Shown here piece after piece: positions 10,750 through 20,494 of a DNA stretch of 64,000 nt (the first letter of the stretch is position 1; every line of letters starts with the position of its first letter). The position numbers and the translations under genes are program-made. The notes under the pieces are model-generated. The model saw nothing but the letters and a program-made list of their open reading frames with translations. It did no database searches and was not told where the DNA came from. This DNA is from Betaproteobacteria bacterium (lineage in GTDB: Bacteria > Pseudomonadota > Gammaproteobacteria > Burkholderiales > SG8-39). The stretch spans positions 1-64,000 of the forward strand of contig VBCA01000004.1 of assembly GCA_005881575.1 (NCBI GenBank), given 5' to 3'.

Positions 10750-12003
10750 TCACCTGTCGATCTCGCCGAAGACGATGTCCTGGGTGCCGATGATCGCCAC
10801 GACGTCGGCCAGCATGTGGCCCCGGGTCATCTCGTTCAGCGCGGCAAGATGCGGAAAGCCGGCCGCGCGGATCTTCATGCGATAAGGCTTGTTCGCGCCG
10901 TCGGACAGGATGTAGATCCCGAATTCCCCCTTCGGGTGCTCGACCGCCGCATAGGCCTCGCCCGGAGGAACGTGGATGCCTTCGGTGAAGAGCTTGAAAT
11001 GGTGGATCAGCTCTTCCATGTTGCTCTTCATCTCGACGCGAGAAGGCGGCGCCACCTTGTGGTTGTCGGTGATCACCGGTCCCGGATTCTTGCGCAGCCA
11101 CTCGATGCACTGCCTGATGATGCGGTTCGACTGCCGCATCTCCTCGATGCGCACCAGATAGCGGTCGTAGCAGTCGCCGTTTACTCCCACCGGAATATCG
11201 AATTCCATCTTGTCGTACACCGCGTAGGGCTGCTTCTTCCTCAGGTCCCATTCGACGCCCGAGCCGCGCAGCATGGGCCCCGTGAAGCCGAGCGCGAGCG
11301 CCCGCTCCGGCGGCACGACGCCGATATTGACCGTCCTCTGCTTCCAGATGCGGTTATCGGTGAGCAGCGTCTCGTACTCGTCGACGTACTTCGGGAAGCG
11401 GCGGGTGAAGTCCTCGATGAAGTCGAGCAGCGAGCCCTGACGGTTCTCGTTCAGCTTCTTCAGCGCGCCGGCGCTCTTGTACATCGAGGCCTGGTACTGG
11501 GGCATCGTCTCCGGCAGGTCCCGGTATACCCCCCCGGGCCTATAGTAGGCGGCGTGGAGGCGCGCCCCCGACACCGCTTCGTAACAGTCCATCAGGTCTT
11601 CGCGCTCCCGGAAGCAGTAGAGGAAAACCGTCATCGCCCCGATGTCCAGGCCGTGAGCCCCGAGCCAGAGCAGGTGGTTCAGGATGCGCGTGATCTCGTC
11701 GAACATCACGCGGATGTACTGGGCGCGGACCGGCACGTCGACTCCGAGGAGGCGCTCGACCGCCAGGCAGTAGGCGTGCTCGTTCGACAGCATCGACACG
11801 TAGTCGAGCCGGTCCATGTAGGGCAAGGCCTGGATATAGGTCTTGTGCTCGGCGAGCTTCTCGGTCGCGCGGTGCAGCAGGCCGATATGCGGATCGGCGC
11901 GCATGATCACCTCTCCGTCCAGTTCCAGCACCAGCCGCAGCACGCCGTGCGCCGCCGGATGCTGCGGACCAAAATTCAACGTGTAGTTGCGGATCTCGGC
12001 CAT
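10750..12003 (-). CDS. nuoD: NADH-quinone oxidoreductase subunit D
   Basis: The 49-kDa quinone-site subunit of complex I (417 aa), related to the large subunit of NiFe hydrogenases. The start at 12003 gives [20 protein letters not shown], the canonical N-terminus whose histidine loop lines the quinone cavity; the open frame continues upstream but that part is antisense-like. Other signatures are [14 protein letters not shown] and [10 protein letters not shown], and the C-terminal [18 protein letters not shown]. It starts two bases after the nuoC stop. Confidence 0.98.
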   Translation of the reverse strand: MAEIRNYTLNFGPQHPAAHGVLRLVLELDGEVIMRADPHIGLLHRATEKLAEHKTYIQALPYMDRLDYVSMLSNEHAYCLAVERLLGVDVPVRAQYIRVMFDEITRILNHLLWLGAHGLDIGAMTVFLYCFREREDLMDCYEAVSGARLHAAYYRPGGVYRDLPETMPQYQASMYKSAGALKKLNENRQGSLLDFIEDFTRRFPKYVDEYETLLTDNRIWKQRTVNIGVVPPERALALGFTGPMLRGSGVEWDLRKKQPYAVYDKMEFDIPVGVNGDCYDRYLVRIEEMRQSNRIIRQCIEWLRKNPGPVITDNHKVAPPSRVEMKSNMEELIHHFKLFTEGIHVPPGEAYAAVEHPKGEFGIYILSDGANKPYRMKIRAAGFPHLAALNEMTRGHMLADVVAIIGTQDIVFGEIDR

Positions 12004-12005
12004 CG

Positions 12006-12614
12006 TCAGCGCGAGCTTCCCAGATCGCCGTACTCGTCCTCGCGAATGACCCGCGGCGTGATTTCGCGGGGTTCGATCGTCACCGGCTGGTAGATGACGC
12101 GCTTCTGCTCCGGGTCGTAGCGCATCTCGACGTTGCCCGAGAGCGGGAAATCCTTGCGGAAAGGGTGGCCGATGAAACCGTAATCGGTGAGGATGCGCCG
12201 CAGATCGGCGTGCCCGGTGAACATGATTCCGAACAGGTCGAAGGCCTCGCGCTCGTACCAGTCGGCGTTGGGCCACACGCCGGTGAGGGAGTCGACCACC
12301 GGGAAATCGTCATCCGGCGCGAACACGCGCAGCCGCAGCCGCCAGTTGTGCGCCAGCGAAAGCAGGTGCGAAACGACTGCGAAGCGGCGTCCTTTCCACC
12401 TGCCTTCGCCGAAACCCGAGTAGTCCACCCCGCACAGATCGATCAACTCCTCGAAGCGCACCGCTGGGTCATCGCGCAGCGATCGCGCCGTCGCGGCGTA
12501 GTCCTTCGCCTCCACCACCAGCGTCAGCTCGCCCAGGGATTCGGCGAGGCTCACGATCTTCCCGGCGAGCGACGAGTCGAGCGCGTCTTTCAGTCGTCCG
12601 AGCTTCGCCGCCAT
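12006..12614 (-). CDS. nuoC: NADH-quinone oxidoreductase subunit C
   Basis: The 30-kDa connecting subunit of complex I (202 aa), separate from NuoD here, unlike the fused NuoCD of enterobacteria. The signature [19 protein letters not shown] followed by [20 protein letters not shown] is intact. The 16-bp gap to nuoB and the two-base gap to nuoD fit one operon. Confidence 0.97.
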   Translation of the reverse strand: MAAKLGRLKDALDSSLAGKIVSLAESLGELTLVVEAKDYAATARSLRDDPAVRFEELIDLCGVDYSGFGEGRWKGRRFAVVSHLLSLAHNWRLRLRVFAPDDDFPVVDSLTGVWPNADWYEREAFDLFGIMFTGHADLRRILTDYGFIGHPFRKDFPLSGNVEMRYDPEQKRVIYQPVTIEPREITPRVIREDEYGDLGSSR

Positions 12615-12629
12615 ATGCCTTCGATCCGA

Positions 12630-13106
12630 TCAGCGCGCGATGGTGTTGGTGCGCTTGATCTTGTTCTGCAACTGGACGATGCCGTAGAGCAGCGCCTCCG
12701 CCGTCGGCGGGCAGCCGGGCACGTACACGTCGACCGGCACGATGCGGTCGCAGCCGCGCACCACCGAGTAGGAGTAATGGTAATAGCCGCCGCCGTTCGC
12801 GCAGGAGCCCATCGAGATCACCCAGCGCGGTTCGGCCATCTGGTCGTACACCTTGCGAAGCGCCGGCGCCATCTTGTTGCACAGGGTCCCCGCGACGATC
12901 ATGACGTCGGACTGCCTCGGGCTCGGGCGGAACACGATTCCGAAGCGATCGAGATCGTAGCGCGCGGCACCCGCGTGCATCATCTCGACGGCACAGCACG
13001 CCAGGCCGAACGTCATCGGCCACAGCGACCCGGTGCGCGTCCAGTTGATGAGCTTGTCGAGCGAGGTGGTCGCGAATCCTTCCTCGAATACGCCTTCAAT
13101 ACCCAT
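12630..13106 (-). CDS. nuoB: NADH-quinone oxidoreductase subunit B
   Basis: The subunit that carries cluster N2, the last FeS centre before quinone (158 aa). The tandem cysteines are seen in [10 protein letters not shown], with the remaining ligands in GSCANGGG and [12 protein letters not shown]. Length is standard. It lies 18 bp downstream of nuoA. Confidence 0.98.
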   Translation of the reverse strand: MGIEGVFEEGFATTSLDKLINWTRTGSLWPMTFGLACCAVEMMHAGAARYDLDRFGIVFRPSPRQSDVMIVAGTLCNKMAPALRKVYDQMAEPRWVISMGSCANGGGYYHYSYSVVRGCDRIVPVDVYVPGCPPTAEALLYGIVQLQNKIKRTNTIAR

Positions 13107-13124
13107 GGATCACCTTCACTTTCA

Positions 13125-13481
13125 CTACTCCCACTCGAGCGCCCCCTTCATCCATTCGTAGACGAAGCCCACGACGAGAATGGCGAGGAAGATCATCATC
13201 GACCAAAAGCCGAGGGCGCCGATCTCGCCGAGCGTCACCGCCCAGGGGAAGAGGAACGCGATCTCCAGATCGAACAGGATGAACAGGATCGCAACCAGGT
13301 AGTAACGCACGTCGAACTTCATGCGCGCGTCCTCGAAGGCCTCGAATCCGCATTCGTACGGGGACAGCTTCTCGCTGTCGGGACGGTGCGGTCCGAGCAC
13401 CGTACCCGCGGCGACCATGATGCCGCCGAAGACAAAAGCGATCACGATGAACAGCAGGATCGGGAAATAGTTCTCGAGCAC
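13125..13481 (-). CDS. nuoA: NADH-quinone oxidoreductase subunit A
   Basis: First gene of the operon: three-helix membrane subunit A (118 aa). The conserved loop [22 protein letters not shown] is present, with its reactive cysteine, and [22 protein letters not shown]. The start is a GTG at 13481; no ATG lies close by and ribosome-site similarity is weak. The operon promoter should lie in the 140 bp between this gene and the tRNA, or transcription may come through from upstream. Confidence 0.96.
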   Translation of the reverse strand: MLENYFPILLFIVIAFVFGGIMVAAGTVLGPHRPDSEKLSPYECGFEAFEDARMKFDVRYYLVAILFILFDLEIAFLFPWAVTLGEIGALGFWSMMIFLAILVVGFVYEWMKGALEWE

Positions 13482-13573
13482 GGGTCAGCGGCGGACCTGA
13501 GAACAAAGCGCCGTGCCGGTGGCCCGCACTCGCACGCTCGCTCTCACAAAAGCCATACCCCTCTTAAAATAGA

Positions 13574-13612
13574 GGACTTGGGCCGGAAGTCCCCCGCTTC
13601 CGATCCAAGTCC
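13574..13612 (-). terminator. Likely intrinsic terminator downstream of tRNA-Leu
   Basis: A 16-bp inverted repeat with two mismatched positions (arms 13574-13589 and 13597-13612, 7-nt loop) lies 9 bp past the tRNA CCA end. On the minus strand the stem is followed by TCTATTTT. It would end the secG/tRNA-Leu transcript before nuoA. The short T tract makes it a moderate call. Confidence 0.55.
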
Positions 13613-13621
13613 CCCTTTGTC

Positions 13622-13706
13622 TGGTGCCGACGGAGAGACTCGAACTCTCACAGCTTTCGCCACCGCCCCCTCAAGACGGCGTGTCTACCAATTTCACCAC
13701 GTCGGC
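13622..13706 (-). tRNA. tRNA-Leu (anticodon GAG)
   Basis: An 85-nt class II tRNA. The 7-bp acceptor stem is GCCGACG/CGTCGGC, with discriminator A and an encoded CCA. The D-loop has TGGTGAAATTGGTAGAC, the anticodon stem is CCGTC/GGCGG around a TTGAGGG loop giving GAG, a long variable arm follows, and the T-arm reads GAGAG-TTCGAGT-CTCTC. It reads CUC and CUU codons. The position between secG and nuoA is a common betaproteobacterial arrangement. Confidence 0.97.
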
Positions 13707-13767
13707 GTGATGGGCTCGAAGCGTCGTCGTGTCAGAAACGAGCCCGCCCTCAAAGCGTTGGATTTTA

Positions 13768-14151
13768 CTACTTCGGCACCTCGTTTGCTTTCGATTTGGC
13801 CGCGTCGGACGCCTTCGCTGCTTCTGGCGCCGGCGGAGAAGCGGGCACCTGCTGCTGCGCCGGTTGCGGCCGCTCCTTGACCGTGTCCATGACGCCTCCG
13901 CCCGCGCGCGGCTTGTGCGTGACGAGGTAGGCGAGCACGAAAGTGGTGAGGAAGAACACGACCGCGAGGATGGCCGTCGTGCGAGACAGAAAATTTGCCG
14001 AGCCGCTTGCGCCGAACAGGCTTCCCGAGGCGCCGCTGCCGAAAGCCGCGCCGACGTCGGCTCCCTTGCCGTGCTGGAGCAGGACGAGACCGATGATGCA
14101 AAGCGCGACGATGACATCGACGATGAGGATCAGCGTAAACCAGAAATCCAT
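13768..14151 (-). CDS. secG: Preprotein translocase subunit SecG
   Basis: Small inner-membrane subunit of the SecYEG channel (127 aa). Two hydrophobic helices flank the conserved loop LLQHGKGADVGAAFGSGASG. The tail from about residue 85 is Ala/Pro/Lys-rich and probably disordered, which is common in this group. The start at 14151 is supported by GGAG 8 nt upstream; an upstream in-frame extension lacks family similarity. It follows tpiA by 16 bp and precedes the tRNA gene. Confidence 0.94.
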   Translation of the reverse strand: MDFWFTLILIVDVIVALCIIGLVLLQHGKGADVGAAFGSGASGSLFGASGSANFLSRTTAILAVVFFLTTFVLAYLVTHKPRAGGGVMDTVKERPQPAQQQVPASPPAPEAAKASDAAKSKANEVPK

Positions 14152-14167
14152 ATTGCATTCTCCAGAG

Positions 14168-14923
14168 TTATGTCCGCGCCGCAGCGCAGATCGCGATGAA
14201 ATCTTTCGCCACGAGCGAAGCCCCACCGACCAATCCGCCGTCGACGTCGGGCATCGCCATCAGCTCGGGGGCGTTGTTGGGCTTGACGCTGCCGCCGTAC
14301 AGGATCGTCACGTTCCCCGGGAGCGCCCTGTCGCTCGCTCCGAGCCGCGCGCGGATAAAGGCGTGCACGTCTTGAGCCTGCTCGGGCGTCGCGTTCCTGC
14401 CCGTGCCGATCGCCCAGACCGGTTCGTAAGCGAGCACGGCGCCTGCCAGCGCGGCGACTCCCGCGGCGGCGAGCACCGCGTCGAGCTGGCGACTTACTAC
14501 GTTTTCGGTCTCACCGCGCTCGCGCTGCTCCAGGGTTTCCCCCACGCATAGAATCGGCGTCAGGCCGGCGCGCCGGGCCGCAACGAATTTGGCCGCGACT
14601 CTGTTATCGTCTTCCCCGTAGAGGCCGCGCCGCTCCGAGTGGCCCACGATCGCGAAACGGCAGCCGAACTCCTTGAGCATCGCTCCCGACACCTCTCCCG
14701 TGTAGGCTCCGGAGTCATGCTCGGAAACGTTCTGCGCGCCCCAGGCAATGCGGCTGCCCGACAGGGCCTGCGAGACTTGTGCGAGGTAGGGAAACGGTGC
14801 GCACACCGCGTAACCGAGACCTTCGGCTGGCTCGAGGCCCGCCTTGAGCGCCTCCAGCAGCCGTGCGTTCGCTGCGAGGCTGCCGTGCATCTTCCAGTTG
14901 CCTGCTACGAGCCTCGCGCGCAT
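14168..14923 (-). CDS. tpiA: Triose-phosphate isomerase
   Basis: Glycolytic/gluconeogenic TIM-barrel enzyme that interconverts dihydroxyacetone phosphate and glyceraldehyde 3-phosphate (251 aa). Active-site residues are all visible: GNWKM (Asn/Lys), GHSERR (His electrophile) and YEPVWAIGTG (Glu base plus flexible loop 6). The phosphate loop near the C-terminus is seen as LYGGSVKP. It is followed by secG. Confidence 0.98.
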   Translation of the reverse strand: MRARLVAGNWKMHGSLAANARLLEALKAGLEPAEGLGYAVCAPFPYLAQVSQALSGSRIAWGAQNVSEHDSGAYTGEVSGAMLKEFGCRFAIVGHSERRGLYGEDDNRVAAKFVAARRAGLTPILCVGETLEQRERGETENVVSRQLDAVLAAAGVAALAGAVLAYEPVWAIGTGRNATPEQAQDVHAFIRARLGASDRALPGNVTILYGGSVKPNNAPELMAMPDVDGGLVGGASLVAKDFIAICAAART

Positions 14924-15025
14924 CCCGTTCCGGGAGAGCCAAAAAGGGGGAGATTTTACCGCCGGATCGCTGTGAGGGTCAATCGAAAACGCTGGAAAAT
15001 TCAGAGCCTTGCAGATGTTCCGCGG

Positions 15026-15472
15026 TCAGGACCCCGATGCGCGCAGCCAGAACGTCACCGGGCCGTCGTTCACCAAAGCGACCTGCATGTGCTCGCCGAA
15101 ACGGCCGCACGCCGTGTTGGAATGGCGCGAGCGCGCACGCGCGACGAGATGATCGAACAGCTTGCGGGCCGCATCGGGCGCGAGTGCGGACGAAAAGCTC
15201 GGCCGCATGCCCTTCGAGGTATCCGCTGCAAGCGTGAATTGCGGCACGAGCAACAGGCCGCCGCGCACCTCCTCGACCGAGAGATTCATTTTCCCTGCGC
15301 CGTCCGAAAACACGCGGTAGCCGAGCAGGCGCTCGAGCATGCGCTCGGCGCTCGATTCGTCGTCTCCCGGCTCCGCGCATACGAGCGCCAGGATTCCGTG
15401 ATCGATGGCGCCCAGCGTCTCGCCCCCGAGCTTGACTTCGGCCCGCAAGACGCGCTGCAACAGCGCGATCAT
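15026..15472 (-). CDS. dtd: D-aminoacyl-tRNA deacylase
   Basis: Cytosolic proofreading enzyme that removes D-amino acids (and glycine) from mischarged tRNA (148 aa). The start [13 protein letters not shown] and the C-terminal motif NDGPVT, which carries the gatekeeper Gly-cisPro dipeptide, are clear. The other active-site motif, usually SQFTL, reads PQFTL here, so its Ser is replaced by Pro. It lies 9 bp downstream of glmM, on the same strand. Confidence 0.93.
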   Translation of the reverse strand: MIALLQRVLRAEVKLGGETLGAIDHGILALVCAEPGDDESSAERMLERLLGYRVFSDGAGKMNLSVEEVRGGLLLVPQFTLAADTSKGMRPSFSSALAPDAARKLFDHLVARARSRHSNTACGRFGEHMQVALVNDGPVTFWLRASGS

Positions 15473-15481
15473 GCGGCGAGA

Positions 15482-16831
15482 CTAGGCCGCTTCTTGCACG
15501 GTTTCGGCGATCATTCTCGCGAGCCGCCGGACTTCCGCGTCGTCCTTGCCTTCCACCATGACGCGGAGCACCGGCTCGGTGCCCGACGGACGCAACAGCA
15601 CCCGCCCGTCTTTGCCGAGAGCGCGCTCAGCCTCGCTTTTCGCCTTTGCGATCGCCGGTTGTTTCTGCCAGTCGAAGCCCTTGGCCACGCGCACGTTGAC
15701 GAGCTCCTGCGGATAGAGCGCGAGTCCCCGGCACAGGGTCCCGAGATTCGCGCGGCGGGTCCGCACCGCAGAGAGCACCTGCAAGGCCGAGACGATGCCG
15801 TCGCCCGTGGTGTGCTTGTCCAGGCAAATGATGTGCCCGGAATTCTCCCCTCCGAGCTGCCAATCCTTTTCCTGGAGCATCTCCAGCACGTAGCGATCCC
15901 CGACCTTGGCGCGCGAGAAAGAGACCCCCATTTCCTCGAGCGCGCGCTCCAGCGCGAGATTGGTCATCAAGGTTCCGGCGACGCCCTTCAGCCCGCCGTT
16001 TTTCGCGCGCTCGCGCGCGATGACGAACAGGAGCTCGTCGCCGTCGTAGAGTCGGCCGTCCCCGTCGGCCATGAGCACGCGGTCGCCGTCCCCGTCGAGC
16101 GCGATGCCCAGATCGGCCTTGTGCGCGGCGATCGCCCGCTGCAGGATCTCCGGATGCGCGGTTCCGGCGCTATCGTTGATGTTGAACCCGTCGGGATCCG
16201 CTCCTATCGTCTCGACGTCGGCGCCCAACTCGTGGAAAACGTGGGGAGCGACATGATAGGTCGCGCCGTGAGCGCAATCGATCACGATCTTCATTCCGCG
16301 AAGGTCCAGCGATGAGGGAAACGTGCTCTTGCAGAACTCGATGTAGCGCCCGCGGGCGTCCTCGACGCGGCGGGCCTTCCCGAGGCTCGCCGAATCTTTG
16401 CAGCGGATCGGGAGCTCGAGCTGCGTCTCGATATCCATCTCAACGCCGTCGGGAAGCTTGCTGCCCTCCGCGGAAAAGAACTTGATGCCGTTGTCCTGAT
16501 ACGGGTTGTGCGAAGCGCTGATCACGACCCCGGCCTGCAAGCGCAGCGCCCGGGTCAAATAGGCGACCGCGGGGGTCGGCAGCGGTCCGGTCAGCATCAC
16601 GTCCACGCCGGCAGCGGCGAATCCGGCTTCGAGCGCGGCCTCGAGCATGTAGCCCGAGATGCGCGTGTCCTTGCCTATGAGCACCGCCGGGTGCGCGCCC
16701 TTCGGCATGGCGGATCGCTTCACCAGTACTTCGCCCGCGGCAAAACCGAGCCGCATGACGAATTCCGGCGTGATCGGCCCCTCGCCGACTTGTCCGCGCA
16801 CGCCGTCCGTTCCGAAATACTTCCTGCTCAT
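15482..16831 (-). CDS. glmM: Phosphoglucosamine mutase
   Basis: Converts glucosamine-6-P to glucosamine-1-P for UDP-GlcNAc, peptidoglycan and LPS synthesis (449 aa). The N-terminal [10 protein letters not shown], the catalytic phosphoserine loop [15 protein letters not shown] near residue 100, the metal loop DGDGDR and the C-terminal phosphate-binding RPSGTEP are intact. The ATG at 16831 overlaps the folP stop by 4 bp, which explains why a longer open frame upstream should be ignored. Confidence 0.97.
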   Translation of the reverse strand: MSRKYFGTDGVRGQVGEGPITPEFVMRLGFAAGEVLVKRSAMPKGAHPAVLIGKDTRISGYMLEAALEAGFAAAGVDVMLTGPLPTPAVAYLTRALRLQAGVVISASHNPYQDNGIKFFSAEGSKLPDGVEMDIETQLELPIRCKDSASLGKARRVEDARGRYIEFCKSTFPSSLDLRGMKIVIDCAHGATYHVAPHVFHELGADVETIGADPDGFNINDSAGTAHPEILQRAIAAHKADLGIALDGDGDRVLMADGDGRLYDGDELLFVIARERAKNGGLKGVAGTLMTNLALERALEEMGVSFSRAKVGDRYVLEMLQEKDWQLGGENSGHIICLDKHTTGDGIVSALQVLSAVRTRRANLGTLCRGLALYPQELVNVRVAKGFDWQKQPAIAKAKSEAERALGKDGRVLLRPSGTEPVLRVMVEGKDDAEVRRLARMIAETVQEAA

Positions 16832-17691
16832 TGTTTTCCGCGGTCCCCATGCCCGTCCATCGCGGCGAGCACCGCCAACGCGTCCCGCGTCGCCGCCACG
16901 TCGTGCACGCGAACGATTGTAGCTCCGCGCTGCACCGCCAGCAAAGCGGCAGCGATGCTCCCGGCAAGGCGCTCGTCCGCCCCCCGGCCCGTGACGGCTC
17001 CCAGGGACGACTTGCGCGACCACCCGGCCATCACCGGCAGGCCCATCTCGGCGAGACGGCGGAGATCGCGCAGCAGCTCGAAATTGTGGGCGACAGTCTT
17101 GCCGAAACCGAAGCCGGGATCGATGACGATGCGCTCGCGGGCGATGCCGCGCGCCTCGGCCGCGGCGACGCGCTCGGCGAGAAACGCGCGGACCTCCGCG
17201 ACCACGTCGCCGTAGCTCGGGCTCTGCTGCATCGTGCGCGGCTCTCCCTGCATGTGCATCAGGCACACCCCGGCATCGGAGGCCGCCACGACTTCGAGAG
17301 CGCCGGGTGATCTGAGCGCGCCGATGTCGTTGATCATCGCCGCGCCGGCGCCGATCGCCGCGCGCATGACCTCGGGTTTGGTGGTGTCGACGGAAACAGG
17401 CACCGGCAAGGCGCGAAGTCCCTCGAGCACCGGCATCAGACGCGACAGTTCCTGCTCGGCCGACACGCTGCCGGCACCCGGGCGGCTCGATTCGGCGCCG
17501 ATATCGACAAGATCCGCTCCCTCGTCCACCAGCTTTCGCGCGTGCGCTATCGCGGCCGCCGGGTCGAGGGTGCGCCCGCCGTCCGAAAACGAATCGGGCG
17601 TGACGTTGACCACGCCCGCGACCAGCGGGCGATCGAGCGCGAGCCGGAATCTGCCACAGCGGAGACTTCGAGCAGTCACGGCCGCAGGCAT
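16828..17691 (-). CDS. folP: Dihydropteroate synthase
   Basis: Folate-pathway TIM-barrel enzyme that joins p-aminobenzoate and the pterin diphosphate (287 aa from the ATG used). Motifs seen are [43 protein letters not shown] and the C-terminal RVHDV. The ATG at 17691 follows directly after the T tract of the ftsH terminator with no ribosome site, so the true start may be the GTG at residue 5, or translation may be leaderless. It is coupled to glmM by a 4-bp overlap. Confidence 0.95.
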   Translation of the reverse strand: MPAAVTARSLRCGRFRLALDRPLVAGVVNVTPDSFSDGGRTLDPAAAIAHARKLVDEGADLVDIGAESSRPGAGSVSAEQELSRLMPVLEGLRALPVPVSVDTTKPEVMRAAIGAGAAMINDIGALRSPGALEVVAASDAGVCLMHMQGEPRTMQQSPSYGDVVAEVRAFLAERVAAAEARGIARERIVIDPGFGFGKTVAHNFELLRDLRRLAEMGLPVMAGWSRKSSLGAVTGRGADERLAGSIAAALLAVQRGATIVRVHDVAATRDALAVLAAMDGHGDRGKQ

Positions 17692-17695
17692 GAAA

Positions 17696-17719
17696 AGGCC
17701 CGAAGCAGGCTTCGGGCCT
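17696..17719 (-). terminator. Intrinsic terminator after ftsH
   Basis: A perfect 11-bp GC-rich inverted repeat (AGGCCCGAAGC / GCTTCGGGCCT, 2-nt spacer) starts 16 bp past the ftsH stop; on the minus strand it runs into a TTTT tract. The folP start lies directly behind it, so folP needs read-through or initiates on a very short leader. Confidence 0.8.
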
Positions 17720-17734
17720 CGTTCCTGGAATGAG

Positions 17735-19612
17735 CTAAGCGACTGGTGCCGGCTCGGCCGCGCCGGGCGCCCCCGCTTGAGGCGGCTGCTGCGGCGCCTG
17801 CGTGGGCTTGGGCGGGCGCGGCGGCCGGCCGTCCATGATGTCCTGGATCTGCTCCGAGTCGATGGTTTCCAGCTCGAGCAGGGCCTTGGCCATGGCTTCG
17901 ACCTTGTCGCGGTTGTCGAGGATGAGCTTCTTCGCCAGGCCGTACTGCTCGTCGATGATCTTGCGGATCTCGGCGTCGACCTTCTGCATCGTCACTTCGG
18001 ACACGTTCTTGTGAGTGGTGATCGAGCGTCCGAGGAACACTTCCCCCTCGTTTTCGCCGTAGACCATCGGGCCCATCGCGTCGGACATGCCCCACTGAGT
18101 CACCATGCTGCGGGCGAGGGTGGTGGCGCGTTCGAAATCGTTCGAAGCGCCGGTCGTCATCTGGCCCATGAACACTTCCTCGGCGATGCGCCCGCCGAAA
18201 AGCACCGTGATCGTCGAGAGCAGGCGTTCCCTGTCCATGCTGTACCGGTCCTGCTCGGGCAATTGCATCGTGACGCCCAGCGCCCGTCCGCGCGGGATGA
18301 TCGTGACCTTGTGCACCGGATCGGTCTTGGGGAGGAGCTTCGCCACCACCGCGTGGCCCGATTCGTGATAAGCCGTGTTTCTGCGTTCTTCTTCGGGCAT
18401 AACCATCGAGCGGCGCTCCGCGCCCATGACGATCTTGTCCTTGGCGCGCTCGAAATCGTCCATGTCCACCAGGCGCTTGTTTTTGCGCGCGGCAAAGAGC
18501 GCCGCCTCGTTGACGAGGTTGGCGAGATCGGCGCCTGAGAAGCCCGGCGTCCCGCGCGCGATGATTTCCGCCTTCACGTCCGGCGCCACCGGGACCTTCC
18601 TCATGTGCACCAGCAGGATCTGCTCGCGGCCGCGGATATCGGGGAGCGGCACCACGACCTGCCGGTCGAACCTGCCGGGGCGCAAGAGCGCCGGGTCGAG
18701 GACGTCGGGACGGTTGGTCGCGGCGATGACGATCACGCCGGTCGTGCCCTCGAATCCGTCCATTTCGACCAAGAGCTGGTTGAGCGTCTGCTCGCGCTCG
18801 TCGTTGCCGCCGCCCAGGCCCGCGCCTCGTTGCCGGCCCACCGCGTCGATTTCGTCGATGAACACGATGCAGGGCGCGTGTTTCTTCGCCTGGTCGAACA
18901 TGTCGCGAACGCGCGCGGCGCCCACGCCGACGAACATCTCCACGAAGTCGGAACCGGAAATCGAGAAAAACGGAACCTTCGCTTCGCCGGCGATCGCGCG
19001 CGCGAGCAGCGTCTTGCCCGTGCCGGGGTTGCCGACCATCAGCACGCCCTTGGGGATGCGACCGCCGAGCTTCTGGAACTTTGCGGGGTCGCGCAGGAAA
19101 TCGACCAGCTCGGAGACCTCCTCCTTGGCTTCTTCGCAACCGGCGACGTCGGCGAAAGTGATGCTGTTGTTGGACTCGTCGATCATCCTCGCGCGGGATT
19201 TTCCGAACGAGAACGCGCCGCCCCGCCCTCCGCCCTGCATCTGGCGCATGAAGAAAATCCAGACGCCGATGAGGAGCAGCATCGGGAACCACGAGACGAA
19301 GATGTTCATGAGGAGCGAAGGCTCTTCTTCGCGCTTCGCCTTGATCTTGACCCCGTACTTGAGCAGATCCGACACGAGCCAGATGTCGCCGGGTGAATAG
19401 CTGTTGACGGGCTTCCCGTCGGTGGTCTTCGCCTTGAGGTCGCGACCCTCGATCATCACCTCGGCGATGCGCCCGGCCTTGACCTCCTCCATGAATTGCG
19501 AATAGTCCATCACGGCCTGGGTCTGCTGGCGCGTGTTGAACTGGTTGAACACCGTCATCAGGACGAGCCCGATGACGAGCCAGATCACGAGGTTCTTGAA
19601 GAGGTTATTCAA
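17735..19612 (-). CDS. ftsH: ATP-dependent zinc metalloprotease FtsH
   Basis: Membrane-anchored AAA+ protease that degrades unassembled membrane proteins and regulators (625 aa). Two N-terminal transmembrane helices flank a periplasmic domain; the AAA domain has a Walker A reading GNPGTGKT, Walker B IVFIDEID and the SRH with [19 protein letters not shown]; the zinc site is HESGH. The Pro/Ala/Gln-rich tail is typical of betaproteobacteria. Walker A has Asn where the usual GPPGTGKT has Pro. The start is a TTG at 19612 that gives the standard MNNLFKNL N-terminus. Confidence 0.97.
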   Translation of the reverse strand: MNNLFKNLVIWLVIGLVLMTVFNQFNTRQQTQAVMDYSQFMEEVKAGRIAEVMIEGRDLKAKTTDGKPVNSYSPGDIWLVSDLLKYGVKIKAKREEEPSLLMNIFVSWFPMLLLIGVWIFFMRQMQGGGRGGAFSFGKSRARMIDESNNSITFADVAGCEEAKEEVSELVDFLRDPAKFQKLGGRIPKGVLMVGNPGTGKTLLARAIAGEAKVPFFSISGSDFVEMFVGVGAARVRDMFDQAKKHAPCIVFIDEIDAVGRQRGAGLGGGNDEREQTLNQLLVEMDGFEGTTGVIVIAATNRPDVLDPALLRPGRFDRQVVVPLPDIRGREQILLVHMRKVPVAPDVKAEIIARGTPGFSGADLANLVNEAALFAARKNKRLVDMDDFERAKDKIVMGAERRSMVMPEEERRNTAYHESGHAVVAKLLPKTDPVHKVTIIPRGRALGVTMQLPEQDRYSMDRERLLSTITVLFGGRIAEEVFMGQMTTGASNDFERATTLARSMVTQWGMSDAMGPMVYGENEGEVFLGRSITTHKNVSEVTMQKVDAEIRKIIDEQYGLAKKLILDNRDKVEAMAKALLELETIDSEQIQDIMDGRPPRPPKPTQAPQQPPQAGAPGAAEPAPVA

Positions 19613-19679
19613 CTTCCTTCCTTTCGTTCTCTCTGCATGGCGCCTGTATACTCTATACGCATTCTAAGCCCAAGCGGAT

Positions 19680-20312
19680 TCAGGTACCAGCGCCCGCCTT
19701 CAGTTTCTTCCCCACCAGATACATCTCATTCGATTCGCCGCGCGAAGCCACGGGCTTGCGCGAGGCGACCGAAACAAAAATCCGGCGCATCGCCGCCAGA
19801 AACTCGGGGTAGCCAGCACCTTGAAACGCTTTGACCACGAACGCCCCGCCGGAATTCAAGTGCGTTTCGGCAAAATCGAGCGCCAATTCACATAGATGGA
19901 TGCTGCGGGCCTGGTCCGAGGAGCGCACGCCGCTTATGTTGGGGGCCATGTCGGAGACTACAAGGTCGATTTTTCGCCCTCCCAGGGCTTCTTCGAGCCG
20001 CCTCAACACGGCCTCTTCGCTGAAATCTCCCCGGATGACCATGACTCCCTGCACCGGCGCCACTTCCAGCAGATCGACCGCGACGACGCGTCCGGAGCGC
20101 CCGACGCACTCGACGAGCACTTGCGACCAACTTCCCGGCGCGGCGCCAAGATCGACGACGGTATCGCCGGAACGCACCAGCCCGTCCAGCTTCAGGAGTT
20201 GGAGCAGCTTATAGGCCGCGCGCGATCGGTATCCCTGCGCCTTCGCACGGTGCACGTAGGGATCGTTGACATGGCGCTTGAGCCATGCGCTGCTGGATTT
20301 GCTTCGGGGCAT
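19680..20312 (-). CDS. rlmE: 23S rRNA 2'-O-ribose U2552 methyltransferase RlmE
   Basis: SAM-dependent methylase of the ribosomal A-loop (210 aa; RrmJ/FtsJ). The SAM site DLGAAPGSWSQ is clear and the K-D-K-E tetrad is visible in RSRAAYKLLQL, VVSDMAPNISG, FVVKAFQG and SNEMYLVGKKL. It lies upstream of ftsH, as is usual. The divergent yhbY gene that often flanks it is not seen; a hairpin repeat and an accessory patch occupy that place. Confidence 0.97.
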   Translation of the reverse strand: MPRSKSSSAWLKRHVNDPYVHRAKAQGYRSRAAYKLLQLLKLDGLVRSGDTVVDLGAAPGSWSQVLVECVGRSGRVVAVDLLEVAPVQGVMVIRGDFSEEAVLRRLEEALGGRKIDLVVSDMAPNISGVRSSDQARSIHLCELALDFAETHLNSGGAFVVKAFQGAGYPEFLAAMRRIFVSVASRKPVASRGESNEMYLVGKKLKAGAGT

Positions 20313-20335
20313 TCTCTAGAATCCGCTTTAACTAT

Positions 20336-20369
20336 ACGAGGGGACACATCCCCTCGTGCTCCCCTAAAT
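20336..20369. repeat. Hairpin-forming 34-bp repeat, copy 2 (leader of rlmE)
   Basis: Same element as at 8891-8924, with 32 of 34 bases identical. The 10-bp arms become 9 perfect pairs because of one substitution. It sits 24 bp upstream of the rlmE start, as copy 1 sits 16 bp upstream of nuoG. In minus-strand orientation it is followed by TATAGT, a possible -10 hexamer for rlmE. Confidence 0.7.
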
Positions 20370-20370
20370 T

Positions 20371-20397
20371 GGGTGCAACGACACAGTCGTTGCACCC
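20371..20397. repeat. Perfect 12-bp inverted repeat
   Basis: GGGTGCAACGAC and its exact complement are separated by 3 bp (ACA), right next to the 34-bp repeat. No T tract follows on either strand, so it does not look like a normal intrinsic terminator. It marks the left side of the accessory patch. Confidence 0.75.
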
Positions 20398-20401
20398 TAT
20401 A

Positions 20402-20494
20402 TTGGCGCTGGTTGCTGTGGTGTTCACTACTGGAGCAATTGTTGGTGTCAACCACGCAGCGTATCGTCGCATCTCCGAACTGGAGAATCTCTGA
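20402..20494 (+). CDS. Tiny single-helix membrane protein (candidate cassette ORF 1)
   Basis: About 30 residues from a possible TTG at 20402: a hydrophobic stretch (LALVAVVFTTGAIVGV) followed by a basic/acidic tail ending ISELENL. No family is recognised. Its stop overlaps the start of the next tiny ORF in ATGA, the form of translational coupling, and the last codons supply the GGAG ribosome site for it. Whether it is expressed is unknown, and the start is uncertain. Confidence 0.35.
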   Translation: MALVAVVFTTGAIVGVNHAAYRRISELENL

